Shown: positions 38,080 through 45,703 of the stretch, piece by piece | How positions within the stretch are numbered: position 1 is the stretch's first letter | Layout: each line of letters opens with the position of its first letter | Source of the DNA: Deltaproteobacteria bacterium | GTDB taxonomy: Bacteria > Bdellovibrionota > UBA2394 | Assembly: GCA_017302715.1 (NCBI GenBank) | Contig: JAFLCD010000005.1 | Span: 62,001 to 126,000 of the forward strand | Direction: 5' to 3' | DNA: 64,000 nt | The notes under the pieces: generated by a model | Told to the model about the DNA's origin: nothing | The model's input: the letters and a program-made list of their open reading frames with translations, nothing else | Database searches by the model: none | Program-made: the position numbers and the translations under genes

Positions 38080-38439
38080 TTATTTTCCAAAAAGATCAAT
38101 AGCAGACTGAGCAAAAGCCAAAGCCTTATTAGCCTCTTTGGTATAAGTCTTTGCTCTCTGTTCTAATTCCGTATTTCTCAATGCTTGAAAAATACTCTTA
38201 ATGGAAGGAGTAAGCAGATGATCTTCTCGCAATTGAAAAAGGTGACTGCGCTTTTTGCGGTAGTCTTTCAATATTCTTTCTTTAACAAGGCTTTTGAGTG
38301 CGAGTTCAACTGATCGAATAGGTAATTCAGTAAGACTGATCACTTCACGTAAAGAAATGGGTTCGAACTGCTGCTCTAAGCATTTTAGAACCTTGAACCT
38401 GGCTTTAGATGAAATAACATCGGATATTTGAAGAGGCAT
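38080..38439 (-). CDS. winged-helix regulator (putative antitoxin)
   Basis: A 119-residue protein with an ArsR/MarR-like winged helix in its first 75 residues (KARFKVLKCLEQ, ISLREVISLTELPIRSVELALKSLVKERILKDY, HLFQLRED) and a helical C-terminus. It is the first gene of a two-gene cassette with the nucleotidyltransferase. A perfect palindrome starts two bases upstream of its start codon, so it probably represses its own transcription. No Shine-Dalgarno is present, and the predicted promoter places the transcript start close to the ATG. Confidence 0.72.
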   Translation of the reverse strand: MPLQISDVISSKARFKVLKCLEQQFEPISLREVISLTELPIRSVELALKSLVKERILKDYRKKRSHLFQLREDHLLTPSIKSIFQALRNTELEQRAKTYTKEANKALAFAQSAIDLFGK

Positions 38440-38440
38440 T

Positions 38441-38470
38441 ATTTATTGTCTAATAATTTAGACAATAAAT
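38441..38470 (-). promoter_or_regulatory. 30-bp palindromic operator of HTH/NTase cassette
   Basis: Bases 38441-38453 and 38458-38470 form a perfect 13-base inverted repeat (atttattgtctaa) around the spacer taat. It sits immediately upstream of the winged-helix gene and covers the -10 region and spacer of the predicted promoter, the classic position for an autorepressor. Confidence 0.7.
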
Positions 38471-38473
38471 CAA
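38445..38473 (-). promoter_or_regulatory. promoter of HTH/NTase cassette
   Basis: On the minus strand, TTGATT (38468-38473) and GACAAT (38445-38450) are spaced 17 bases apart, each matching four of six consensus bases. The -10 ends five bases before the ATG at 38439, so the mRNA would be leaderless or nearly so. Confidence 0.45.
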
Positions 38474-38552
38474 GGGGTTTAAATAGAGGCTAATCGCTAT
38501 CTTTGGGCCTTTAAACTTCTCAATCATTTATAGACTCGCTAAATACTTAAAA

Positions 38553-39155
38553 ATGAGACCTTTCATTATTCTCGGCTCAGCATCCCCAAGACGTAAAAAA
38601 CTTCTTAAAGATTTTTATCAGCTGAAGGTTTTTCCCGCTCATTGCGATGAACGGCGAAAAAAAGACGAATCGCCTCGGGCTTATGTCAGAAGAATTGCTC
38701 GCGAAAAATGGAAATCCGTCGCTGCAAAAATGAGAGATATTCGTGCTCAGAATTCTCAGAGCCAAATCATTGTCACCGCTGATACGACGGTCTCTCTTAA
38801 GCGAGAAATTTTAGGAAAAGCAAAAAACGCAAAGCACGCAAAACGTATTCTTAAAAAACTTTCAGCCAAAATTCACAACGTGATGACTTCGGTTTGCGTT
38901 GGATGGTCTGCAAAATCTCGCCCGCAATTTCAAATTTTAGTGACTTCAAAAGTGAAGTTCAAAAAACTCAGCGAAAAAGATCTTAAAAATTACCTCCATT
39001 CTGGTGAGTGGAAAGACAAAGCTGGGGCTTATGCCATTCAGGGCCGGGCATCAAAATTCGCTGAAAAAATTCAAGGTTCGATGACAAATATTGTCGGTTT
39101 GCCGGTGGCCGAAACCAAGTCCTTGATTGCGCATTGCTTTTCGCACCCCCTCTAA
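38553..39155 (+). CDS. maf: Maf-family nucleotide pyrophosphatase
   Basis: Maf proteins hydrolyse non-canonical or pyrimidine nucleoside triphosphates; overexpression blocks septation in some bacteria. The 200-residue protein starts with ILGSASPRRKKLL, then shows VTADTTVSL with the catalytic Asp region, ILGKAKNAKHAKRILKKLS, and GAYAIQGRASKFAEKIQGSMTNIVGLPV. It is unusually Lys/Arg-rich for the family. It starts 82 bases from the cassette operator, on the other strand. Confidence 0.88.
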   Translation: MRPFIILGSASPRRKKLLKDFYQLKVFPAHCDERRKKDESPRAYVRRIAREKWKSVAAKMRDIRAQNSQSQIIVTADTTVSLKREILGKAKNAKHAKRILKKLSAKIHNVMTSVCVGWSAKSRPQFQILVTSKVKFKKLSEKDLKNYLHSGEWKDKAGAYAIQGRASKFAEKIQGSMTNIVGLPVAETKSLIAHCFSHPL

Positions 39156-39289
39156 AAACTGTGAATTCGTATTATCATGTAAGTGCCTCCTTTTGCATTT
39201 TAAGGGCAATAGAAGGCTGGCATGGGCCTTGCTCTCTAAAGGGCATGAGCACAACAAACATACGAAATCTGCATGAGGGTAGAAAAGTC

Positions 39290-39583
39290 ATGGTAACGGC
39301 ATTTGAAATCTTAGGATTGTTTCCGGATGCCAGTGACTCCGATATTCAAACGGCATACCGAAGAAAGGCTAAGCTCTATCATCCAGACGTAGGCGGTAAA
39401 GCCGAAGACTTTTTAGAAATAAAAAAGGCCTATGAAATTTTGCTCGATCCAAAGCGCCGCGAGCTTTTAGGAAACAAGCCTATGTTTATGCAATCGGCGA
39501 TTCGATTGCAGCCGAGCTTAAGTGTGGCGACTTCGCAATTGTTCGAAAATCTTTCGATCTTGAATATGAGAAGAAGACGATGA
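39290..39583 (+). CDS. small J-domain protein
   Basis: A 97-residue protein made of a J-domain and a short tail. It has FEILGLFPDASDSDIQTAYRRKAK, the HPD tripeptide that stimulates DnaK, and AYEILLDPKRREL. It lacks the Gly/Phe-rich, zinc and C-terminal substrate domains of DnaJ. I chose Met 39290 because the J-domain begins right after it and gaggg lies about ten bases upstream; longer readings from 39134 overlap maf. It is coupled by ATGA to a tiny downstream gene and may recruit DnaK to a specific client. Confidence 0.78.
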   Translation: MVTAFEILGLFPDASDSDIQTAYRRKAKLYHPDVGGKAEDFLEIKKAYEILLDPKRRELLGNKPMFMQSAIRLQPSLSVATSQLFENLSILNMRRRR

Positions 39584-39798
39584 CAAACCACTGGGATCAT
39601 TTATTTGAATGGCATTTGAGCATGCAGCTTTCTAAGCATGCTGTTTTGCGCTCAAGTTCCATTTCTCGAAAAAAGAAAAGAAAGTCTGCGCCCAGCACGA
39701 CGGATCTCGGTGCTCTTCATTTGCTTTATAACGGCCGCGCTGAACTCAATCTTGGCGACGTGAAACCTTCTGGATTTTTAGTGAAAGCTAAAGGTTAA
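39580..39798 (+). CDS. small hypothetical protein coupled to J-protein
   Basis: An unrecognised 72-residue basic protein (SRKKKRKS in the middle). It starts inside the stop codon of the J-domain gene (ATGA), which supports translation. No membrane segment or known motif is seen. It ends three bases before the converging PilZ gene. Confidence 0.5.
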   Translation: MTNHWDHLFEWHLSMQLSKHAVLRSSSISRKKKRKSAPSTTDLGALHLLYNGRAELNLGDVKPSGFLVKAKG

Positions 39799-39801
39799 AA
39801 A

Positions 39802-40176
39802 CTAACTCGCGTTCGCGAGTTCTTCGTAAAATAAATCGAGCTGCATCTGAGTCTGTGGATTTACATCTAAAAACTGCACACCAATTTTGTGAATCGTTTT
39901 TGAATCCATACTTATTGTCATCAACCGCACAACTCTTCCTACTACTTTGATTGTATCGCCTTTTTTTCGAGAAGCGGATGGCGGAAGTTCTAAAACAATT
40001 TCGATCGATGCATTAGGATCTGGCAGAGTTTCAGTCTCTAAATAAATTCCACCTTTAGAAAGATTTTGTGTGTAACAAGCGACGAATTCTTTGCCGCTAC
40101 GAAACTGAACTTCAATGCGCGCATCGATACGCTTCGAACGTCGTCTTTCGCTTCCATCCTTTTTAGGTTCTGCCAC
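39802..40176 (-). CDS. PilZ-domain protein
   Basis: A lone 124-residue PilZ domain, the c-di-GMP receptor fold. Both ligand boxes are intact: RxxxR in ERRRSKRID near 11-17, and NLSKGGIYLE ((D/N)xSxxG) near 38-47. A PilZ-type ending GVQFLDVNPQTQ follows. It should bind c-di-GMP, unlike the PilZ-like protein at 1474. It lies nine bases downstream of a ferredoxin gene on the same strand. Confidence 0.88.
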   Translation of the reverse strand: MAEPKKDGSERRRSKRIDARIEVQFRSGKEFVACYTQNLSKGGIYLETETLPDPNASIEIVLELPPSASRKKGDTIKVVGRVVRLMTISMDSKTIHKIGVQFLDVNPQTQMQLDLFYEELANAS

Positions 40177-40185
40177 CCTTAGAGA

Positions 40186-40434
40186 TTAGCCGTCATTGCC
40201 GATGGCTTCAACAGGACATTGTTCCATCGCTTCTTTACAGAGCTTTTCTTCGTCTTCATTTTCGGGCTGCTTATAGACGAAATCATGATCGCCTGAATCA
40301 GCTTCCTTAAAATTCGCAGGCGCAAGCTCGTGGCATAAACTGCAAAGGATGCACTGAGTGTCGACGTAAAATTTACCGACAACATTATCCGGGTATTTAT
40401 TTGCTGGATCTGCCATTTGCCGGCCATCATTCAT
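40186..40434 (-). CDS. [4Fe-4S] ferredoxin
   Basis: An 82-residue acidic ferredoxin of the single-cluster type. Cluster ligands are C28, C31 and C34 (CILCSLC) and C73 followed by Pro (EQCPVEAI). The first Met has a strong Shine-Dalgarno gaggag five bases before it. An overlapping reading at 40179-40430 is a frame shadow. The gene is divergent from trxB and precedes the PilZ gene; the redox partner is not shown. Confidence 0.88.
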   Translation of the reverse strand: MNDGRQMADPANKYPDNVVGKFYVDTQCILCSLCHELAPANFKEADSGDHDFVYKQPENEDEEKLCKEAMEQCPVEAIGNDG

Positions 40435-40548
40435 CGAAGCTCCTCAGGCGTCAACTTTTTCTGGGGCGAAGTATCTGAAGCTCAAGTTCTTGTTGCCTTT
40501 TGGCGTTCCAGCCTTAAATTTATAACAATCTTAAAGGAAGGAAAAATC

Positions 40549-41475
40549 ATGCAAAAACCCAAAGTTGTCATTATTGGATCAGGTCCAGCGGGACTAACTG
40601 CCGCCATCTACGCCGCGAGAGCGAACCTGAGCCCTTTAGTGATTGAGGGAATGGAGCCAGGTGGTCAGCTGACCTTAACGAGTGAAGTTGAGAATTTTCC
40701 GGGATTTCCCGAAGGCATTATGGGCCCTGAGCTGATGGAAAATTTTAAAAAACAAGCTGCGAAATTTGGAACCACCTTTGAGCTTGGAAATGTCACCAAA
40801 GTTGATTTAAAAAAACGACCCTTCACGCTTTGGATGGATTCAAAAGAAATTCAAGCGGATGCTTTGATCGTCGCTTCAGGTGCATCGGCCAGATGGCTTG
40901 GAATCGAATCCGAGAAAAAATTTCGCGGAAAAGGTGTAAGCACTTGCGCGACTTGTGACGGAGCTTTTTTCAAAAATTTGGATGTGATCGTGGTCGGCGG
41001 GGGAGACTCTGCGATGGAAGAAGCGAATTTCTTAACTCGCTTTTGTAAAAAAGTGATTGTCGTTCATCGCAGCGAAAATTTTAGGGCTTCTAAAATCATG
41101 GTCGATCGTGCAAAGAAAAATCCCAAAATCGAATTCGTTTTAAATTCTGCTGTCGTTGAAATCAAAGGTGGCCAAGGGGTCGAAGTCGCGGTCGTTGAAA
41201 ATGTAAAAACGAAAGAGAAAAAAGAAATCACGGTTCAAGGCGTCTTTGTTGCGATCGGACATGTTCCAAACACCAAAATTTTCGAAGGTCAGTTGAAGAC
41301 AAACGAAAATGGTTATTTGGTGACTGGTGAAGCAACGACTCAAACTAATATCGAAGGCGTTTTTTCGGCAGGCGATGTTCACGACTTTCGTTACCGTCAG
41401 GCCATTACTGCTGCAGGTAGTGGTTGCAAAGCTGCAATGGATGCTGAGAAATATTTAGAGTCGCTGCATTTGTGA
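40549..41475 (+). CDS. trxB: thioredoxin reductase
   Basis: TrxB passes electrons from NADPH through FAD and a Cys pair to thioredoxin. The 308-residue protein has the FAD motif IGSGPAGLTAAIYAARA, GGQLTLTSEVENFPGFPEGI, the redox pair CATC (near 136-139), the NADP motif VVGGGDSAMEEA and a C-terminal GVFSAGDVHDFRYRQAITAAGSGC. Start Met 40549 follows aaggaagg. A longer reading from 40417 runs into the ferredoxin promoter region and is rejected. Confidence 0.96.
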   Translation: MQKPKVVIIGSGPAGLTAAIYAARANLSPLVIEGMEPGGQLTLTSEVENFPGFPEGIMGPELMENFKKQAAKFGTTFELGNVTKVDLKKRPFTLWMDSKEIQADALIVASGASARWLGIESEKKFRGKGVSTCATCDGAFFKNLDVIVVGGGDSAMEEANFLTRFCKKVIVVHRSENFRASKIMVDRAKKNPKIEFVLNSAVVEIKGGQGVEVAVVENVKTKEKKEITVQGVFVAIGHVPNTKIFEGQLKTNENGYLVTGEATTQTNIEGVFSAGDVHDFRYRQAITAAGSGCKAAMDAEKYLESLHL

Positions 41476-41483
41476 TTTAGATT

Positions 41484-42815
41484 TTAACTCACTCCAACGC
41501 CAAAATATTCGAAGCCGTACTGCTTAGCGATTTTGGAATCGTAGATATTTCGTCCGTCAATGATGAGAGGGCGAGACATCGAGGATTTGAGTTTCTTGAA
41601 ATTGGGTGTGCGAAATTCTTGCCATTCGGTAACGATCAAAAGCGCGTCCGATGTAGTTGCAGTTTCATAGGCATCTTCGCATACGACTAAATTTTTCGTT
41701 TTAATGGCGTCTGGAAAGAGCTCAGCGACTCGATGGGCGGCCACAGGATCGTAAGCTTTAATTTTCGCGCCCAATTTTAAAAGCTCGGGAATAATTTTGA
41801 TCGAAGGAGCTTCACGAAGATCATCGGTATTAGGTTTGAACGCCAGGCCCCAGAGCGCAATGGTTTTGCCTGATAAACTTTTTCCAAAAACTTTTTGTAA
41901 TTTTTGAACAGGCCAGAGCTGCTGTTTTTTATTTACGGCTGCAACGGCAGTAGGCAATTGAAGTTCGATTCCAGCTGCTTGACCTTGAGCGATCAGAGAA
42001 TGTGTATCCTTAGGAAAACAACTTCCACCAAATCCAAGTCCTGGAAATAAAAACTGATCTCCGATTCGAGAATCCGTAATCATTCCATCTCGCACTTCGC
42101 GAATATCAGCGCCGACAATTTCAGAAAGCTGCGCCATCTCATTGATGAAAGAAATTTTCGTCGCAAGAAAAGCATTGCAAGCGTACTTCACAAGTTCCGC
42201 TGATCGCCTGGACATGCAAACGATGCGATCTCTTTTTAACATAAAGGCTCGATAGAGAAAGCTAATCGCTTCGCGAGCTTTTTCGTTATCAGTTCCGATA
42301 ATCACTCGCTCGGGTTTTAAAAAATCTTGTACTGCATTTCCTTGCTTTAAAAATTCTGGATTTGAAACCACAGTCGGAGACTTCTTTGCAGCTTTGAATT
42401 TTTTTTCTATCACATCTCCAGTTCCAACGGGAACCGTGCTTTTCATAATCACGATTTTGTTAGAAAGATCCCCCTCTTGAGAAGCGATCATATCGACAGC
42501 AGAAAAAACATAATCCATATTTGCGCGGCCATCGGGGAGTTCTGGAGTACCAACTCCAATGAAATAGATTTCAGCGGACGCGAGAGTGTCTTTAAATTCT
42601 TGAGATTCGGTATGAACAAATTGAATATTTTTTGTACGACGCGCTTTTTCTAAAAGATCTGGAAGTTGAGGTTCATAAAATGGAACTCCACCTTCTCGTA
42701 AAAGTTGAATTCGTTCCTTAAGAGTATCTGCGAGAATAACATGATTTCCCGTTGAAGCGAGACCAGCGCCTGTTACAAGTCCAACGTAGCCTGCACCAAA
42801 AACCATAATTTCCAT
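41484..42815 (-). CDS. ugd: UDP-glucose 6-dehydrogenase
   Basis: Ugd oxidises UDP-glucose to UDP-glucuronate with NAD. The 443-residue protein has the N-terminal NAD motif GAGYVGLVTGAGLA, VGTPELPDGRANMDYV, catalytic Cys in FGGSCFPKDTHSL (near 260) and the C-terminal LWGLAFKPNTDDLREAPS. It is the third gene of a minus-strand run with a small envelope protein and a UDP-glucuronate epimerase, which would use its product. Opens the polysaccharide locus. Confidence 0.93.
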   Translation of the reverse strand: MEIMVFGAGYVGLVTGAGLASTGNHVILADTLKERIQLLREGGVPFYEPQLPDLLEKARRTKNIQFVHTESQEFKDTLASAEIYFIGVGTPELPDGRANMDYVFSAVDMIASQEGDLSNKIVIMKSTVPVGTGDVIEKKFKAAKKSPTVVSNPEFLKQGNAVQDFLKPERVIIGTDNEKAREAISFLYRAFMLKRDRIVCMSRRSAELVKYACNAFLATKISFINEMAQLSEIVGADIREVRDGMITDSRIGDQFLFPGLGFGGSCFPKDTHSLIAQGQAAGIELQLPTAVAAVNKKQQLWPVQKLQKVFGKSLSGKTIALWGLAFKPNTDDLREAPSIKIIPELLKLGAKIKAYDPVAAHRVAELFPDAIKTKNLVVCEDAYETATTSDALLIVTEWQEFRTPNFKKLKSSMSRPLIIDGRNIYDSKIAKQYGFEYFGVGVS

Positions 42816-42824
42816 GCGCAGAGC

Positions 42825-43157
42825 CTAACGTAAAAGCGAATTGCTGACGAGAAAGACTGGATAGTTTGTAAAAAATTTATCTTCAGGAGCTCTCAAAAGA
42901 GAACGTACTTTCAAGGGAGCGTTCTTAGGTAAAATTTCTTTTTTATTTAGAGGAAGATTTTCTCCGCCCGAAGCGGGTGGCTTATCTGAAGTGAGGGCAG
43001 TTGTTAAAAGTGCGATCACAGCAATTAAAACGGGAACGGATCCAAGAAGAAGTGCGGGATTTCGAACCCCGGTATCGGCTCGACAGGGAAAGGATAAAGC
43101 GAGAAGCATTTGAAAAATTAGGCCGAAACAAAAAATTTTCACCGTATTCATTTTCAT
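42825..43157 (-). CDS. small secreted or membrane protein
   Basis: An unrecognised protein of about 110 residues. A signal-peptide-like segment (IFCFGLIFQMLLALSFPCRA) is followed by a second hydrophobic stretch (LLLGSVPVLIAVIALLTTAL), then a Pro/Lys-rich tail, so it is probably anchored in the inner membrane facing the periplasm. Start Met 43157 has agagga six bases upstream. It lies between ugd and the epimerase gene with gaps of about ten bases, so it belongs to the same operon. Confidence 0.6.
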   Translation of the reverse strand: MKMNTVKIFCFGLIFQMLLALSFPCRADTGVRNPALLLGSVPVLIAVIALLTTALTSDKPPASGGENLPLNKKEILPKNAPLKVRSLLRAPEDKFFTNYPVFLVSNSLLR

Positions 43158-43167
43158 CGCTATCCTC

Positions 43168-44217
43168 TTAAACTTTATAGTAATCGCGATACCATTGAAC
43201 AAAATTTTTCACACCTACTTCAATTCTAGTTTTTGGCTTGAAGCCATAGTCACTTACCAAATCGTCAATATTCGCATGAGTTTCAGGGACGTCCCCTTTT
43301 TGTAAGGGCAAAAAATTCTTGGTCGCTTTTTTTTGCAAAACTTCTTCGATGACTTCGATGTATCGATTGAGCGGCTCAGAACGATTATTGCCAATATTAT
43401 AAATTCTGTAAGGCGCAGAGCTCGTCGCGGGATCCGATGTCTTCGAATTCCAATTTGGATTTTCTTGGGGAGCATCGCCGATAGCAATGCTTACAATGCC
43501 TTCGACGATATCGTCGATGTAGGTAAAATCTCTTTTGTGATCACCATGATTAAAAACATCGATTGGCTTATTTTCTAAAATATTTTTCGTAAAAAGAAAG
43601 AGTGCCATATCGGGCCGACCCCACGGACCATAAACCGTAAAAAATCTTAAGCCTGTCGTCGGAATTTGAAACATCATGGAGTAAGAATGCGCCATCAGTT
43701 CATTCGCGCGTTTTGTCGCGCCATAGAGTGAAACGGGATGATCCGCATCTTCATGAACAGAAAATGGAATTTTTGTACTTGCTCCATAAACTGAACTTGT
43801 TGAGGCGTAGATAAGATGTTCACAACTTGTTTGACGAACACCTTCTAAAATATTGGCAAATCCCACGAGATTGGATTGCACATACACTTCAGGATTTGTA
43901 ATCGAATAACGAACGCCCGCTTGAGCGGCCAAATGAATTACCTTTCGAGGACGATGTTTTTCAAAGACTGCTTTTAGGTTTTCGCGATCTGCAATATCAA
44001 CTTTTACAAACTGAAATTGGTTTTTGTATGTCGAGGTGAGGATCTCTAATCGATCCGCCTTAAGCTTAAGATCGTAATAGGGACTCATATTATCGAGTCC
44101 AACCACTTGGAATCCTTTAGATAAAAGTACCTTAGCTACAAAAAAGCCTATAAAGCCCGCAGCTCCGGTGACTAGGATGGTTGAAGCTCCAAGAGCACTC
44201 GAGGGGTTAGCGGGCAT
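43168..44217 (-). CDS. UDP-glucuronate 4-epimerase-like SDR
   Basis: An extended-SDR epimerase of 349 residues: NAD motif [41 protein letters not shown], active-site YGATK with catalytic Tyr, and [20 protein letters not shown]. These stretches are typical of UDP-glucuronate 4-epimerases, which make UDP-galacturonate. Paired with ugd it would give two uronic acids for the polysaccharide. Divergent from the WbpA-like gene across 68 bases. Confidence 0.88.
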   Translation of the reverse strand: MPANPSSALGASTILVTGAAGFIGFFVAKVLLSKGFQVVGLDNMSPYYDLKLKADRLEILTSTYKNQFQFVKVDIADRENLKAVFEKHRPRKVIHLAAQAGVRYSITNPEVYVQSNLVGFANILEGVRQTSCEHLIYASTSSVYGASTKIPFSVHEDADHPVSLYGATKRANELMAHSYSMMFQIPTTGLRFFTVYGPWGRPDMALFLFTKNILENKPIDVFNHGDHKRDFTYIDDIVEGIVSIAIGDAPQENPNWNSKTSDPATSSAPYRIYNIGNNRSEPLNRYIEVIEEVLQKKATKNFLPLQKGDVPETHANIDDLVSDYGFKPKTRIEVGVKNFVQWYRDYYKV

Positions 44218-44285
44218 CTGGGGATCTTCTCTCGACTAATGAAATCTAGTCAAGAAAGGCAATATTCAGTAAAAAGTGCATCTAT

Positions 44286-45701
44286 ATGATATATTCCCAA
44301 AGCATTCCTCAGAACATCACGTCTACTAAAGTCGTTCAGATGAAACGTTCGCCGGCTAAGACTGAGGCGTTTCATAAAAACGCTCAGCAACTCAAAGAAT
44401 TGCTTTTGCAAAAACAGGCCAAGGTTGGAGTGATCGGACTTGGTTATGTGGGACTTCCGCTTTCGATGGCTTTTGCCGATGGTGGTTATTCGGTTTTAGG
44501 TTTTGATAACAATCCTTCTAAAGTTGAAACTTTGATGAAGGGCGTTTCTTATATTCAAGATGTTCCTACTGCTGATGTTGCGAAGAATTTAAACGCTAAA
44601 AAATTTGTAGCGTTTCCCAATTTTGCCAAATTGAAAGAATGCGACGTAGTTGTCGTTTGCGTTCCGACTCCTCTTAGTAAAACAAAAGATCCAGATATGT
44701 CTTATATTATTGGCGCTCTTTCAAAAATCGAAGCCAATTTGAGAGCTGGTCAGCTTATTATTTTAGAGAGCACAACTTATCCAGGAACAACTCGAGAAGT
44801 GATGCTTCCTCACTTAGAAAAAGCGGGGCGAGTTGCCGGCGGAAAAGATTTTGTCTGTGGAGAAGATTTCTTTTTAGCGTTTTCTCCCGAGCGCGTTGAC
44901 CCAGGAAATCAAAAATATAATGTCTACAATACTCCTAAAGTTGTTGGTGGTGTGACTGAAGCTTGCGGTGAGTTAGCATCTATTTTTTATTCGAATGTGA
45001 TGGAAAAAGTGATTCGAGTAAGTTCGCCTGAAAGCGCAGAGATGGTAAAGCTGCTTGAAAATACTTTTCGCCAAGTCAATATCGGACTCGTCAATGAAGT
45101 CGCGATCATGTGTGAAAAATTAAAAATTGATTGCTGGGAAGTCATTGAAGCCGCTGCAACCAAGCCTTTTGGTTTTATGCCTTTTTATCCCGGCCCAGGA
45201 CTTGGCGGACATTGTATTCCAATCGATCCTAGTTATTTAAGTTGGAAATTGCGTTCACTTAATTACACAGCTCGATTTATTGAGCTTGCGAATACAGTGA
45301 ACTCATCTATGCCAGAATTTTGCGTGGAAAAAATTTCACTCGCATTAAATGAAGATTCGAAGGCCATAAAAGGATCGAAGATTCTCGTGATGGGAGTTTC
45401 TTACAAAAAAGATATTGATGATATGCGTGAATCCCCAGCTTTGGATGTGATTCATTTGCTTCAAAGAAGAGGCGCGAAAGTAGATTACTACGATTCCTTT
45501 GTCCCACATTTAGATTGGGATGGAATCAATATGAAGTCCGTTGCTTGGAATACAAACTTAAGTTCGAATTATGATCTCGTTATCATTACGACTGACCACA
45601 CAAACGTAGATTATAAATCTTTACTCGACAATTCTGTGCGTATCGTAGACACGCGAAATGCTCTTAAAGATTTTCGTGATGAACGCATTACGAAACTTTA
45701 A
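44286..45701 (+). CDS. UDP-N-acetylglucosamine 6-dehydrogenase-like (WbpA family)
   Basis: A 471-residue nucleotide-sugar dehydrogenase: GVIGLGYVGLPLSMAFADGG, VPTPLSKTKDPDMSYI, LAFSPERVDPGNQ, catalytic Cys in LGGHCIPIDPSYLSWK and VMGVSYKKDIDDMRESPALDV. The GGHCIPIDP site and RVDPGN mark the WbpA/WecC branch, which acts on UDP-HexNAc, rather than Ugd. It would supply a HexNAc-uronic acid. The first 18 residues may be untranslated; Met at 44340 is an alternative. It starts a plus-strand run with the GT fusion, Wzi-like and GT4 genes. Confidence 0.88.
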   Translation: MIYSQSIPQNITSTKVVQMKRSPAKTEAFHKNAQQLKELLLQKQAKVGVIGLGYVGLPLSMAFADGGYSVLGFDNNPSKVETLMKGVSYIQDVPTADVAKNLNAKKFVAFPNFAKLKECDVVVVCVPTPLSKTKDPDMSYIIGALSKIEANLRAGQLIILESTTYPGTTREVMLPHLEKAGRVAGGKDFVCGEDFFLAFSPERVDPGNQKYNVYNTPKVVGGVTEACGELASIFYSNVMEKVIRVSSPESAEMVKLLENTFRQVNIGLVNEVAIMCEKLKIDCWEVIEAAATKPFGFMPFYPGPGLGGHCIPIDPSYLSWKLRSLNYTARFIELANTVNSSMPEFCVEKISLALNEDSKAIKGSKILVMGVSYKKDIDDMRESPALDVIHLLQRRGAKVDYYDSFVPHLDWDGINMKSVAWNTNLSSNYDLVIITTDHTNVDYKSLLDNSVRIVDTRNALKDFRDERITKL

Positions 45702-45703
45702 GA

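Noticed and set aside
40179-40430. 83-codon open frame on the minus strand overlapping the ferredoxin gene
   Set aside because: It is a frame shadow: the alternative frame carries the ferredoxin Cys motifs and a good ribosome site, while this reading shows no family features.
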